Below are positions 24,944-36,906 of a DNA stretch of 64,000 nt, in pieces. The notes below the pieces were generated by a model, which was not told where the DNA came from, searched no databases, and saw only the letters and a list, made by a program, of their open reading frames with translations. Source of the stretch: Cryptomeria japonica. Lineage: Eukaryota > Streptophyta > Pinopsida > Cupressales > Cupressaceae. Position 1 is the first letter of the stretch; each line of letters opens with the position of its first letter. Where the stretch lies: NCBI RefSeq assembly GCF_030272615.1, contig NC_081412.1, positions 477,809,657 to 477,873,656 of the forward strand, read 5' to 3'. Both the position numbers and the translations under genes were made by a program.

Positions 24944-26348
24944 GTGTCAACCCAAAGTTTGAGCTTGATAAGGGTGACAAAACTTTTAAATCCCTTGACT
25001 AGGAAAGTAGGTAAAAGTAAAAGGATGGATGACATGGCAATAAATTTAAATCTCATGAATAAGAAATATAAAGATTATAGGTGGAAGGAGGACGTGGTGA
25101 TAAATCCTAATATTTGTTTGTTATACCCTACAACTCGTGATAAGCCTTGTAATCATGAGCTCATTTCAATTATATGATGACGTCACCTTATTGACACTAA
25201 CAAAAAAATAATTGGCTATCCGAACGGTGATACGATTTGGCAAGATCGGGCCCATTTAATCACCTTCAATCTTTTGAAAGGATTAACCTTTCGACACGTG
25301 TGGAGTGTTACCACAAGGAATGGAAAAATCAATTGCTTGCTTTTCCATGATGGCCTCATTAACCGCACACCTTTTATAAGTTTTGTAAAAGGTAATTTAT
25401 TTTCTTAGAAGAACAATGTGAGCGATAATTTTTCTAACTCTGAGAAGTTAACTACTACTGAAGGTGATAGTATGGGAGGTGAAAGAGTGAGGATGAAACC
25501 AGACAAGCATGAAGAATTCATGTCAAAGGAAGCGGTTTGGCACATCTGCAAAGAGGGTGGAATTGCCCAATTCATTGCATCGATGAATGGGCATGATGAA
25601 ATCATTTCTATCCAATTTGTCTCTTTCTAGATAAAACACAGAGTGACTATCAGAGGGATCTCCTTCGAGATCAATGAGGATGTTATCACTAAGGTGATAG
25701 GGCTATCCATGAAGGGAAGGAAGTGGAAAAAAACTAGTAGGATTACTGACATCGAGAGCCTAAACCAGTTCTTCAAAGATGATGAGAACCCAGTCAAGAT
25801 TCATGGTGGATACGACAGGGAGGAGCTATCAGACTCATGGGATAAGGTATGTCTTATGATCATAAAATAGTTTACATTAGAAGGAAGGTTTACAATTTTC
25901 TACTACTATCATTTCCCTTTGCTTAACCACTTCCATAACAACTCTATAATTTCCTTCCCTTTCTTCCTACTCCACCCCCTGGAAAATATTGTTCTAGAGG
26001 CAGTTGATTGTGCCAAATCCTAGGGCAAAAAGCCATTTCCTATCCACCAAGACCTCATGTTTCGCCTTTACCATTTCCACTTATCTCTTTGCCCTTCATG
26101 TCCTATTGTTGTTCAAGAAGCAACTATTTCACTTGCCCATTCCTTAAATGTCATGGATATTCTAGGCCCTAGCTGAAAGAAAGGAATAAATAGACCAAAA
26201 CTTATCTCCCAACAGATCAAACCCCAACTCACAAAACTCTTGATTCTAGCACTACAACTAAGACTAAGACTAAGAAAACCCCCTCTGTACTTGGAGAATT
26301 CTAATTCCAAAAAAGCCAGTCACTTTGTTGGACGTGGACTCAAAGGAG
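24944..26348 (+). pseudogene. unrecognised protein, N-terminal part, interrupted by copia
   Basis: One plus-strand frame can be followed from about 24944 to 26310 with about six stops but no frameshift until near the end. Readable segments include NGDTIWQDRAHLITFNLLKG, VTIRGISFEINEDVITKVIG, YDREELSDSWDKVCLMIIK and FTLEGRFTIFYYYHFPLLNH. I do not recognise a named family. The size, the F-T-L-E-G-R-F type motif and a coiled-coil end recall plant transposon-associated proteins. A copia element with AGGAG duplications splits it; the 3' part is at 31974-32446. Several stops look like C-to-T or G-to-A changes. Confidence 0.5.
26344..26348. repeat. target-site duplication of the copia element, left copy (AGGAG)
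   Basis: AGGAG directly precedes the TG of the left LTR and is repeated at 31969-31973 after the right LTR. Confidence 0.85.
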
Positions 26349-27112
26349 TGTAAAAGATGTTCAATTTTCCATTCACTATGCAAGTTATATTCTAGTTGAT
26401 ATTATCGTGTTCTATGTGTTATCTATTTATATTATAAATCTGACTATCTTCTTCTGTATGGTAGGTGAGAGGAGCATTTATTAATTTCGATGTCCTTTCT
26501 CACAAATGCCATTTGATATTTATAGCAAGTTGGGTATGATCAAGCAATGTCTTGACTGGTCATGACCGATCAAGACATTACTTGATCGTGCCCCTTTGCT
26601 AATCCTATTAATAACAATTGGTGTATATTTAACAATCGATACCAATCGGTGTATGTTTATCTTAACAACTGATAACAATTAGTGTATGCTTAACTTATAG
26701 CCTGAACCAATCAGTGCTTATTTACCTTACCACCCGATATTAATCAGTGCATACATAACGCAATATCAATCGATGCAAGCTTATATTAACACCTGATACT
26801 AATCGGTGTTTGGTTAAACCGATAATCATTTGTTTACTATTAAATATGTTAACCGATATAAATCGGATTGCATTGGTTAGCCCGATTTAATAATCGATGA
26901 ACACAAATAATACTATAGGATGATTATCAATAGTTAAGCATTTGATCGAACTAAATAGATTGATCATATACAAATGAAGAATGGTTATCAAATGAAGGAT
27001 TAATAGCTTGAATTTTTTCATCATAATTATCGATAGGATAAATGATTGAGTGAGAGAATTCATTTATCTCTCATTCAATCATTTATCTTACCGAAGCTAT
27101 CATGCATTAACA
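26349..27112 (-). repeat. 3' LTR of the copia element
   Basis: In element sense TGTTAATGC to CTTTTACA, about 764 bases; partner at 31197-31968. The part from about 26610 to 26830 is a ladder of degenerate units with the partly palindromic core CCGATAnnAATCGGTG. Confidence 0.9.
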
Positions 27113-27125
27113 CTCCCTCTTAGCT
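27113..27125 (-). other. polypurine tract of the copia element
   Basis: In element sense AAGAGGGAG immediately precedes the TGTTAATGC start of the 3' LTR. Confidence 0.7.
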
Positions 27126-27655
27126 AGGTAAGATAAATGCAAACAATATATCAAGCATCACAATTCAAATGATAGTAAGCATTCTTTACACAATCTGACT
27201 CTCTAGAAAATCATATCACCTAATCACATGATATGGAGTATCACCTAAACACATGATACAAATGTCCATCACATCAATCTTGTGATGACAGGATATCACC
27301 TAAGCATGTGATATCAGTATTGTCTAAACACGCAATACTTAAGGATAATCATATGAGAAGGATTAAATTCTCATCTTATCCAAGTTGTAATACGTGCACT
27401 AACACCTTATACAAATGTTTTATCACAACACAGTCATGGCACATCCATGACACACTAGAGATCCAAAATGATAACTAGTTTGGACATCATAAGATCGTCA
27501 CCTTGTAATGTCTACATACAAGTGTTCATTATCTTGAGAGATCATCACCTCTTAGATATGAACCCAGGGGATAAAATCCAAAATGTCCTATCATGACAAA
27601 GAAGTTTACACATTAAACATCTTATTGATATGCAAATACAAATTTACAAAGAAAA
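27126..27655 (-). other. 3' untranslated region of the copia element
   Basis: No coding sequence. Near 27200-27340 a unit containing ATATCACCTAANCACATGATA is repeated about four times with changes. It lies between the RNase H stop and the polypurine tract. Confidence 0.55.
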
Positions 27656-30600
27656 TTACCTTTCTATCATACCTAAACCTTTTCTGAAGTGATCAACCTT
27701 CACTCTAGAAAGAGGTTTGGTCAGAATATCTACAATTTGATCTCCTATACAAACATATTCTAATTGGATCACATTCCTATCTACCATATCTCGCACATAG
27801 TGGTATGGAATCTCAATATGCTTGGATCTGTCATGGAACAGTGGATTTACTGAAAGTTTTATGCAGCTCTGATTGTCACAATGTATAACAGTGGGTTTCA
27901 TAGGCTCTCCAAACAACCCCATAAGCAGCTTCCTAAGCCACACTGCTTCTCAAGCAATCATAGAAGCTGCAATGTATTCGGCGTCAGTGGAGCTTTGAGC
28001 TACGAAAGACTGCTTCCTACTGATCCAAGATATCATAGCTGAACCTAAACTGAAGCAACACCCTGAAGTGCTTTTTCTATGAGTCACACTTCCAGCCCAA
28101 TCTGAATCTGTAAATCCATGTAGGTCTATATCAACTTTCTCATATTTGAGACCAACGTTTAGGGTACCTTGTAGGTATCTCATAATGTGTTTTACTACAA
28201 CTAAGTGTATCTCCTTAGGTTCACACATAAACTGACTTAGAGCATTAACTGCATAACAGATATCTGGCCTTGTATTTACCAGGTACATCAGAGATCCAAT
28301 CATTTGTCTGTATTGAGTAGGGTTAGTGGGTTGTGACTATGCTACTGCTTCTTTAAGTTTATGTAAATTGGTTTCCATAGGAGAGGTCATAGGCCTACAA
28401 TTTAGCATTCTGAATCTTTTCAAAATGTCCAAGGTATACTTTCCTTGGTTGAGTATAATGTTGTCAAAATTCTGCCATACTTCCAATCCTAGGAAGTAAT
28501 GAAGGAGTCCCAAGTCCTTCATATCAAATTCTTTGGATAGATCTTTCTTGCATTGATCTATAAGGTAATCATTTCCTGTGATTAACAATTCATCGACATA
28601 TAAAATCAATATTAGCATATCACCTTTATTTCTTTTGTAGTAGAGATTAGGACCTGCATCATTCTTAGAGAAGCCTAGTCTTGAGAGATAGGTGTCAATT
28701 ATTTCATACCAGGCCCTGGGAGCTTGTTTAAGCCCATAGAGATCTTTCTTGAGTCTACACACATAAGACTCATCATCATAAATTTGAAACCCTTCAGGTT
28801 GCTTGAGGTAGACTTCTTCTGAGATCTCACCATTTAGAAATGTTATCTTAACATCCATCTGATGTACCTTCCACCCCTTTGCTACTACAATGGCTAATAC
28901 AACTCAACTGATGTATACCTGGCAACAGGTGCAAAATTTTCTTCATAATCTATTCCTTCCCTTTGTGAGAACCCTCTAGCTACAAATCTGGCCTTGTGTT
29001 TTTCAATACTGCCATCTGCAACATGTTTGATCTTGAACAACCATTTAGATGAAACAACTGATTTATTAGTTGGCCTAGGAACAATCTCCTAAACATCATT
29101 TTTCATAATGGACTGATACTCTTCAGACATGGCATCCTTCCATACTTGATGTTCAAGTGCATCTGATACATTGTTTGGTTTGGCTTTAGAGAGATCATTC
29201 ATAAGGGCAACATAACTAGTGAATTTATTAGGCCTTTTGCTTTCCCTGAAGGTTCCTGAAGGAGCAACAAACTTCTGAGCTTCTGCTACAGTCTTGGTGG
29301 CCCATAGTGGTTTTTTCTTGAGGTTTTCTCTAAGTGGATTTTGAGTTTCACCTATAGTTTCCTCAGGATTCTCCCTCTAAAGCTCAGGAGTGGGATCTTC
29401 ATCTATGGTAGGGGTAGGGATATAGACTTCAGGGTCTAGTGAGCTTTGGGCTCTTTTGAAGGCTAAGTCTTCTTCAAAGATCACATCCCTACTGAGTTCA
29501 ATATTCTTTTGACCAGGTATATAGATTCTGTAGGCTTTTGAGGTTTCACTATATCCTACAAGAATTCCCCTTTTTCCAGAAGGCTCTAATTTTAATCTTT
29601 TCTCCCTAGGTACATGAATATAGACAGGGCATCCAAATATCCTAAGATGGCTGATATCTAGTTTTGATTTAGTAAAGACTTCCTCAGGGGTCTTATCTTC
29701 AAGATGAGAGTGAGGACATCTATTTTGAATATATACAGTAGTGCTAGTTGCTTCTGCCCAAAGATTGACATTCAGATTCTCATCAAGAATCATAGCTTTG
29801 GTAGCTTCAACGATTGTCCTATTTTTCCTCTCAGCTACCCCATTTTTTTGAGGATTATAAGGTATTGTTAACTCCCTCTTAATCCCTGAATTTTTACAAA
29901 ACTCTTTAAATAATTCTGATGTGTATTCCCCCCCATTATCAGTTCTTAGGGTTTTAATTTTATTTCCTGAGTAGTTATCTGTTAGTGATTTAAATTCTTT
30001 AAACCTATTAAGGATCTCTTTTGATTCTTTACATTTCAGAAAGTAGATCCAAGTTTTCCTAGAGTAGTCATCAACAAATATTACATAATACAAAAATCCC
30101 CCCAAAGAAGGTACGGACATGGGTCCACATACATCAGAATGAACTAGCTCTAAAATTTTACTTGTTTTCCTAGTGCTATTTTGAAAGGCACCCTTAATAT
30201 TTTTACCTAGGGCACATCCTTTGCATGCCTCTGAATGATATTACTTTAACTTAGGTAGACTTGTGACAAGGTCTCCCATTGATGATAAAGCTCTAAAATT
30301 TACGTGGCCTAGTCTTCTATGCCAGAACTCATCAACATTTGTAGTTTCATGGATTAGGACTAAGTTAGGCTCTGTGCATAGCTCATACAGGTAGCCTTGT
30401 CTTTGACCAATCATTTTAGCTTTCTTGATGGATGAATTCTTTGGCCAAGGCAATACTCTATTGTCCATGAAGGTCATTTTGTATCCATTATCCTCCAGTG
30501 CTGATATTGAGACTAGATTTCTCTTGATGCCTGGAACATATAGTACTCCATTAAGTTGTAATGATATACCTAACTTTAGTTTGATGGTGCAGGTTCCATC

Positions 30601-30700
30601 TCCGATAGTTACTTCCTCATCATTCTCCTCTTTCATGGACTCCAACACTTCTCTGAATCCTGTAATATGTTTGGATGAGTCACTGTCGATCACCTAGGAG
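27656..30700 (-). pseudogene. copia pol: protease, integrase, RT, RNase H
   Basis: In element order: protease remnant VIDSDSSKHITG (consensus DSGAS changed to DSDSS); GAG-pre-integrase HRRLGHVNF and CKGC; integrase IFVDDYSRKTWIYFLK, RTDNGGEY, NGVAERKNRT (DDE residues kept); RT with VHQMDVKITFLNG, GLKQAPRAWY and catalytic YVDELL, where the second Asp of YVDD is Glu; RNase H with GFTDSDWAGS, AEYIAA and the end DILTKPL. Stops at 30241, 29377, about 29090, 28337 and about 27947, and a frameshift near 28900, break the frame. Inactive. Confidence 0.9.
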
Positions 30701-30786
30701 TTAACTTTGTTTGATGCTTGGTTTGTGAGTGTTGAATAGAGTACAAGGATTGAATCTCCTTTGATCATGGCTATGTGATTTATTTC

Positions 30787-31152
30787 TCATTTTAAGGCCA
30801 AGGTTCTACTGGCATTAGATATCTCAAATGCATCTTCAAGTGCTTTGAACATGTTGTAGGCTGTCTCATGTTTCCTTATGATGGGCATAATATTATTTCT
30901 CACCCCATCAACTATGATTTTGATGGCCTTTTCATTTCCCTCTCTCCAAGTTGTTTTGTCCGGTTCAGTCTCAGGTTCTGCAGTTTCAGTTTTTACAAAT
31001 GATTCGACTTTATTTTCTTTTATAATCATTTGAATTTTGAACTTCCATTCTAAGAAGTCATTGCCTCCTTCGAGTCTATCTTCAAATCTGATAGCACTAG
31101 CCATTGAAAGATTTGTGATGTTGAATATATGCTTGTTTTGCATTTTCCGCAA
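30787..31152 (-). pseudogene. copia gag, truncated
   Basis: About 120 residues of gag: MASAIRFEDRLEGGNDFLEW, then a helical region ending in FEISNASRTLALK. Following a stop, a short segment (INHIAMIKGDSILV) matches the expected continuation and then jumps to the protease. The second half of gag and its zinc knuckle are deleted. It lies just downstream of the primer-binding site. Confidence 0.8.
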
Positions 31153-31184
31153 AATTGAACAACCTCAGGTTCAATTTAACTATA

Positions 31185-31196
31185 GCTCTGATACTA
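31185..31196 (-). other. primer-binding site of the copia element
   Basis: In element sense TAGTATCAGAGC, one base from TGGTATCAGAGC, the complement of the plant initiator-tRNA 3' end. It lies directly after the 5' LTR. Confidence 0.85.
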
Positions 31197-31968
31197 TGTA
31201 AAAGATGTTCAATTTTCCATTCACTATGCAAGTTATATTCTAGTTGATATTATCTTGTTCTATGTTTTATCTATTTATATTATAAATCTGACTATCTTCT
31301 TTTGTATGGCAGGTGAGAGGAGCATTTATTAATTTCGATGTTCTTTCTCACAAATGCCATTTTATATACATATATATAGCAAGCTGGGTACAATCAAGCA
31401 ATGCCTTGACCGGCCATGACCGATCAAGACATTACTTGATCGAGCCCCTTTGCTAATCGTATTAATAACAAACGATGTATATTTAATAACCGATACCAAC
31501 TGGTGTATGTTTATCTTAACAACTAATAACAATCAGTGTATGCTTAACTTAACAACCCGAAACCAATCGGTGCTTATTTACCTTGCCACCCGATATTAAT
31601 CGGTGCATACATAACCCAATATCAATCGGTGCAAGCTTATATTAACACCCGATACTAATCGGTGTTTGGTTAATCTGATAATCATTTGTTTACTATTAAA
31701 TCTGTTAACCGATATAAATTAGATTGCATTGGTTAGCCCGATTTAATAATCAGTGGACACAAATAATGCTATAGGATGATTATCGATAGTTAAGTATTTG
31801 ATCGAACTAAGTAGATTGATCATATACAAATGAATAATGGTTATCAAATGAAGGATTAATAGCTTGAAGTTTTTCATCATAATTATCAATAGGATAAATG
31901 ATTGAGTGAGAGACTTCATTTATCTCTCATTCAATCATTTATCTTACCGAAGCTATCATGCATTAACA
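31197..31968 (-). repeat. 5' LTR of the copia element
   Basis: About 772 bases, same ends as the left copy. It contains a short extra ACATATAT-type insertion near 31370 compared with the left LTR and the same CCGATAnnAATCGGTG ladder. Confidence 0.9.
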
Positions 31969-31973
31969 AGGAG
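31969..31973. repeat. target-site duplication of the copia element, right copy (AGGAG)
   Basis: It matches 26344-26348 exactly. Confidence 0.85.
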
Positions 31974-32446
31974 GATATGGTAGAAGATATCAGTACCGCT
32001 ATGCACTCGAACAAACTTGCCTCTAGACTATGCTTAGGGGGTAGGAAAAGAATCATTAACAACTTGGGCTTTGAAGCAAACGAGGATCACAATATTGAAG
32101 AAATTGTCAAGCAATGTCAAAAGGTCCTAGCGAGTAAGGGGGAAGATAAGGGTAATGAGGATTCTGATACTGCCAACAACTCTACCCATGTCTCAGATTC
32201 TGCTAATGTTGGGCCTATCAATCTCATTCAGGAGATGATGCCCGATGAGAAAGATGAAGCGGTCAAAGATACAAAGGGGACCTGTCAAAAAGCTCAGGAA
32301 GGGACCTATTCTAAGTGCTCAGAATTGGAAATCAAACTGGTCAAAATGAATGAGAGGCTCACTGACATGGAAAGGAAAATGGGCTCCTTCTCTAGATTCA
32401 GGCTCGGAGTCATACATAGTTCTTCCACCACGCTTTGCCTGTTGTA
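31974..32446 (+). pseudogene. unrecognised protein, C-terminal part
   Basis: Continuation, after the copia insertion, of the plus-strand pseudogene at 24944-26348. The reading across the pre-insertion site is open in the frame of KKPVTLLDVDSKEDMVEDIS, which needs one frameshift from the upstream frame. The end is acidic, then coiled-coil-like (ELEIKLVKMNERLTDMERKM). Stop at 32444-32446. Family unknown. Confidence 0.5.
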
Positions 32447-32995
32447 GCAAGCCTTGGTGAGCTAGATGGGAAAGGACGATGAAAATTGTAGGGAACTTTA
32501 CAAGTTCATGACAAAAGACTGGGAAAATGTCTTATAACAGGCTGGATGCAAAATCCACAAGAACTGTTAGGGCTTCGTCCCTGGGTTTAGTTGTCTTTTC
32601 TTTTGCCTTTCTGGCTGGGGTTTCAAAACTCTTTATATCTATTATAGTAATTTAGTGTGTGTTTTAAAGTCTGTTATTTCAATCATCTCATATGGTTATT
32701 ACTATTAATTTTCTCTGTTGTTGTTATGTTTATTTAGTGGTAGTTTGTGTTTAATATGTTGTTAAAGTGTGACCACTAGTCTTTTGTTTTGCAGCCGTTG
32801 GGATTTTGTATCTTTGGGCCAACACCTAATTTTTGCCACTTTTAATATAAAAAACATAATCATAACTTCTACACGGTACATCAAATTCAAACAAAAATTT
32901 ATTAGGGTCTTCTATGATTAAACCGTAGAAAATTGGGAGATCAAATGGAGGTATATTTTTTAATGATGTTGCTCCTTCTTGGTCAGAGATGGGAT
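32447..32995. other. non-coding stretch after the pseudogene
   Basis: T-rich, no ORF of note. It could be the 3' untranslated part of the preceding pseudogene; nothing else is seen. Confidence 0.3.
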
Positions 32996-33349
32996 TTATT
33001 CAAAGGTAACATGTACTTCATGATTTTCTACTTCTTCTTCAACCATTTCTATTGGTACTTCTTGGTCATACTTTTGGGTAGGTTCTTCTTGCGGTTGAAT
33101 GTTGTTAGAAGATATTGGATTTATAGGTGCACTAAATGGATCTTCTGGCTCTTGAATTGGTTCTTGTGAATCTCCTAGATCTCTTCTTGAAGCAAGGATA
33201 TCCACTACATGTCGTATGGAGGGAACAAACCTTCTTCTTGAGTCTTTTTGTCGATGCATGCAATTAAAATATCAAGCTTATGGGTTGTCCTCCTACACTT
33301 GTTAGTAAATAGGTTGATATTAATCTCAAAGTCTATTGCTCCTAATTTT
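32996..33349 (-). other. acidic ORF fragment at the broken edge of the second element-1 copy
   Basis: A minus-strand frame of 87 residues (33259-32996) is rich in Glu, Pro and Gln (for example EPIQEPEDPFSAPINPISSN), like linker regions of retroelement polyproteins. A second minus-strand frame continues from the element-1 gag start at 33369 through LGAIDFEININLFTNKC to a stop near 33204, so the second copy encodes a different protein after the eighth gag codon. No family match. Confidence 0.3.
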
Positions 33350-36300
33350 TGAAGACGGGTTTCAACCATGAACTAGGTGTTTGGCAATATGTGAGAGACT
33401 AGACGGAAAATGACAAGAGTATGGAAGACCAAGAGTTGTATGGAGTGTAAATGAATCTTGAGGTGTACTTGCAATGTCCAAAGTGTAAGACCAAGTATGT
33501 AAGTAGTAGAGTAGGTGTGACTTCCAAAGAGAGGATAGTTTCTCTTGATGAGGTAAGTTGACCTTGACTCTAAGTAAGACCAAATGAGACCCAAAGGTAA
33601 GAAACCTTGATGAGGGACCACTTAGCAAAGTGTAGTTGTATGTAGTGTGTTGACAAAGTATGATGAGGACAAGCAAGTGACCTTTTGACTCAAGTTTAGA
33701 CAAGTATGAATGTAAAATGAGATGTGAAGCAATGATGGACTATGTGAGACCCAAAGACAGGTTGAATGCTAGATGAAATCTGAAGAGACAACCTAGGAAG
33801 CTCAAGTATGCCGAAACTGATTTCTTTTGTTTGTTTGACTGTTAAAATTTTCAAATCCTGACACAGACACCTCTGTATACTTCACAGACGCGGTTTTAAG
33901 ACACAGACGCTACTCTGTTTAACGCAGACGTGATTCTGAGATTTTCCTGTTGATGTTTGCCGGGACTGTAACAGTTTTTTGCAATTGTGGACACAGACGC
34001 GCCTGTATACTTCACAGACGCGATTCCCAGACACAGACGTGTCTCTGTTCGACACAGACGCAGATAAAAACACAGACGCTATTCTGTACTTCACAGACGC
34101 GTTTATCTAACACAGACGTGGTTTGAACAGACACAGATGCGTTTCTGGAACCTTCGTGCAATCTTTCCTATCTGTGAAGTTGTTTTGTTGTGACCAAATC
34201 TGATTGTTCGACTATTTTTCGTGACAAGAGGACACAGTGCTGATGACTCAATGTTTGCTAGTGTTTAGACTCCAAAATGACTCCAAGAAAGTGTGTTGTT
34301 TGATGTAAAAAGTTTTTGCATACACTTGAAGACACAAAAGACACAATGTTTTGCTGTTTTGTCTTTGAGTGTTTGAATGTTTATCATAAGTCAAGCACAA
34401 TTCTTATGGCTGGCCAAGACAATAGTTGTTGATCCCACATGGGGTTTTACCCCCGAGGCTACGCTATTCAGAGCGGATACTTAGATGCTTGACCTCACTG
34501 GCTCCACCCTCGGCACTCACTTCTCGGGTCAGCCAAGCATCAGTCCCCATGAAAACTCCCCATGGCGAACTTTGTATCTCTACTAAGAACCGTATGTGTG
34601 TGGGCCGCTACCAGAGGTCCGACCTCCTGCCCCAACAACTAGAAGGATTTGGGCCTCTAAAACAAAATGGTGCTAGTAAGGGCATCCGCTCGTGTGGCCA
34701 TACATGCGGCACTTTCAGCTCTGTAAATACAGAAGGCTCCCAGCCGGTAGGGGTTACGCCCTACAAATGATCAAATAAATTTGATCAAACGGGTTTATGG
34801 GGAGACATAGTGTCGGTATGAACTAATCAGCACACGTTATTCATAGTTTTCACCATGAATACATTTGATTATAGTGGTTTGGATGAGGTGGGTTTTCCTC
34901 GCTACCACTTGGGTCGTTCTCTTCTCACTAGTAGTCCTAATGACCACACGGGAAGACAGGCCCTTTAAAGATTAAACAAAAAAAGCTTATTGCTCAAGAC
35001 ACAAAAGACAATGATTCAATTTTAGTGCACCAATTGAAGTGTTTGCTAAGCTATGAAACAAGGCACACAATAAAAATTACAAAACCCTAGCTAAGGCCCT
35101 GCAACAAAATTGTTAGTAGTTTGGGTTGTTTCAAATGATAACCCCTTCCTGCAAGCACACAAGTTAGGTAAATTTTTAGAAAACCCAAAAAGACTTTGTG
35201 AAAAGGGGCCTTCAACAAAAAACATATTTGTCTCCCAAGCAAGCTGCACAAATCAGGTTAGCTAGATCTGCAAAGGTTAGCCAAAAATAAACCAGATCTG
35301 AAACCCTAAGTACAAAATCCGAAAACCCGGATCGAAAAACTTGAAAAATTTGCAAAACAGAATGCACAGACGCTGTTATACCAGACACAGACGCGTCTGT
35401 CCGCACAGACGCGGTTCTGTAGTTCACAGACGCGGCCACAGAACACAGACGCTTCTTTCGGCTACAGACGTGATAAGATGATGCGCAGACGCGATTCGGA
35501 GTCACAAACGTGATAAGATGATGCGCAGACGCGATTCAGAATCACAGACGCGTCTTTCGGAAACCTGCAAAAATAGAAAATGACAGAAACACAGACGCGA
35601 TCCAAGATATCGCAGACGCCTTTGAAATACAAAAACGCGATCCGAACACTCGCAGACGCGAAAAAAACCTAAAATGTCGTCGAAAGCGTCCGATCTGCAA
35701 CTTCAAAAATGCAAAAATCTGCAACAAAAAATGTTAAATGCAAAGGGACAAGAGTCCCACCAGGCGTGCCAAAATGTATATGGTGAAAATGGATAACAAT
35801 AAACAATAATATTGAAAGACTAAAATGGATTCAACCACTAAACCCTAGCCTAACAACAACAAAGATCCACCATAACATATGAAGATTACCTAAGACAATG
35901 CAAATAACTCAAAATCACAAAGATTATACCATCACATGTCCACTAGGGTTTTGATCTCCATTCTTCCTATCTCCATTGATCTTGCTTGATATACTTGCTC
36001 TCAGATTTTTGTATGCACAAGAGCTCAACAAAGAACGGAATGTGGTTGCAAGTAGAATTGTAGTCTAGTCAATTGATCAAGTAATTAGGCATGTCTCATT
36101 AGGGATTCGGGTTTGACAATGAAGAAAGCATCTCCTTAAATAGAAGACACAATATGAAATGGAGGGTTAAGATTGAGAGGTGTAAAAAGAGAGGTCGGCT
36201 AGGATTAGAGGGTAGGTATAAGAAATACCAAAATAATGAAAGAGGTAGGTAGTGTAGGAAATAAGAGATGAATGACATGTGTCATGTATAGAAAAAGATA

Positions 36301-36561
36301 ATGAATTAATTAAATAAATAAAGATTTATTTAATTAATAGAAGAAGTAGGATAATTAAATAAATAAAATATTTATTTAATTTAAGAAAGGGATAATTTAA
36401 ATAAATAAATGTATTTATTTAAATGAGAAATAAGGCTAGAAGAGGATAAATGAATTAATTAAATAAATAAAAATTTATTTAATTAATAGAAGAATTAGGC
36501 TCAGATAATTAAATAAATAAAATATTTATTTAATTAGACATGACAATTTTAGGTGTCTACA
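33350..36561 (-). mobile_element. second, partial copy of element 1 (LTR, primer site, leader, first gag codons)
   Basis: These 3212 bases match 48926-52137 with only two differences seen by eye (34214 versus 49790, and 35275 versus 50851). It contains LTR 35775-36561, primer site 35754-35771 and leader. Its LTR also serves as the 3' LTR of element 1, because the polypurine tract AAAGAGGGACAAAA lies at 36562-36575. Left of 33350 the match to gag stops. The result is LTR-internal-LTR-leader, a tandem or chimeric arrangement. Confidence 0.85.
35775..36561 (-). repeat. 3' LTR of element 1 (shared with the second copy)
   Basis: 787 bases; in element sense TGTAGACACC to ATATACA. It starts with a ladder of five AT-rich palindromes (36305-36536) and has a TATA-like TCTATTTAAGG near 36132-36148. 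No differences from the other LTR were seen. Confidence 0.9.
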
Positions 36562-36575
36562 TTTTGTCCCTCTTT
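36562..36575 (-). other. polypurine tract of element 1
   Basis: In element sense AAAGAGGGACAAAA immediately precedes the LTR start TGTAGACACC. A block shared with element 2 (TTGCCCCAGA, then TTATATGCCCCCTCGAGAGAT) lies next to it at 36632-36669. Confidence 0.85.
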
Positions 36576-36906
36576 GAGACAATGTGGCTTGTCGCGTTGT
36601 TTCAAAGAAAATAAGATGAACTGATACAAAGTTGCCCCAGAATAAGGAATTATATGCCCCCTCGAGAGATTGGATGAAAATGTCTGAAAAGATTGCAGAC
36701 AATCTCTCGATAAGAAAGAAAGGCTAGAATGGATTGATTGGATAAAGTGACAAAGTCACAGGATGAAGAATACTGACTCGGGAAATGAAGGCCAGGGCTA
36801 GGGTAGGCTATAAGATAGACCACGGGCAAAAGACATCCTCATTGTCATCCACACCCTTAGAAGATCACAGTGCAGAGCGAGAAAAGAGCAGCAGCAGTCA
36901 GCAACG

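Larger units (their letters stand above)
26349..31968 (-). mobile_element. Ty1/copia retrotransposon inserted in a plus-strand pseudogene
   Basis: Complete element of about 5.6 kb: LTRs at both ends, initiator-tRNA-type primer site, gag, protease, integrase, RT, RNase H, polypurine tract, AGGAG target duplications. All are in normal copia order on the minus strand. The LTRs differ at several percent of sites by eye, and pol has several stops, so the copy is dead and of moderate age. A large part of gag, including the zinc knuckle, is missing. Confidence 0.9.

Noticed and set aside
25178-25300. TGACGTCA and CACGTG as a promoter of the plus-strand pseudogene
   Set aside because: Both lie inside a frame that reads as protein upstream and downstream (for example NLLKGLTFRHVW), so they are more simply coding sequence.
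34426-34770. 114-residue plus-strand ORF in the leader, identical in both copies (also 50002-50346)
   Set aside because: The copies are almost identical over all 3.2 kb, so identity says nothing about coding. No domain or start context supports a gene.
33350-36561. Whole 3.2 kb repeat taken as one long LTR
   Set aside because: Its edge at 33350/48926 is inside the gag frame and no primer site follows. A proper primer-binding site lies inside the repeat at 51330-51347, next to a CA end, so the LTR is 787 bases and the rest is duplicated leader.
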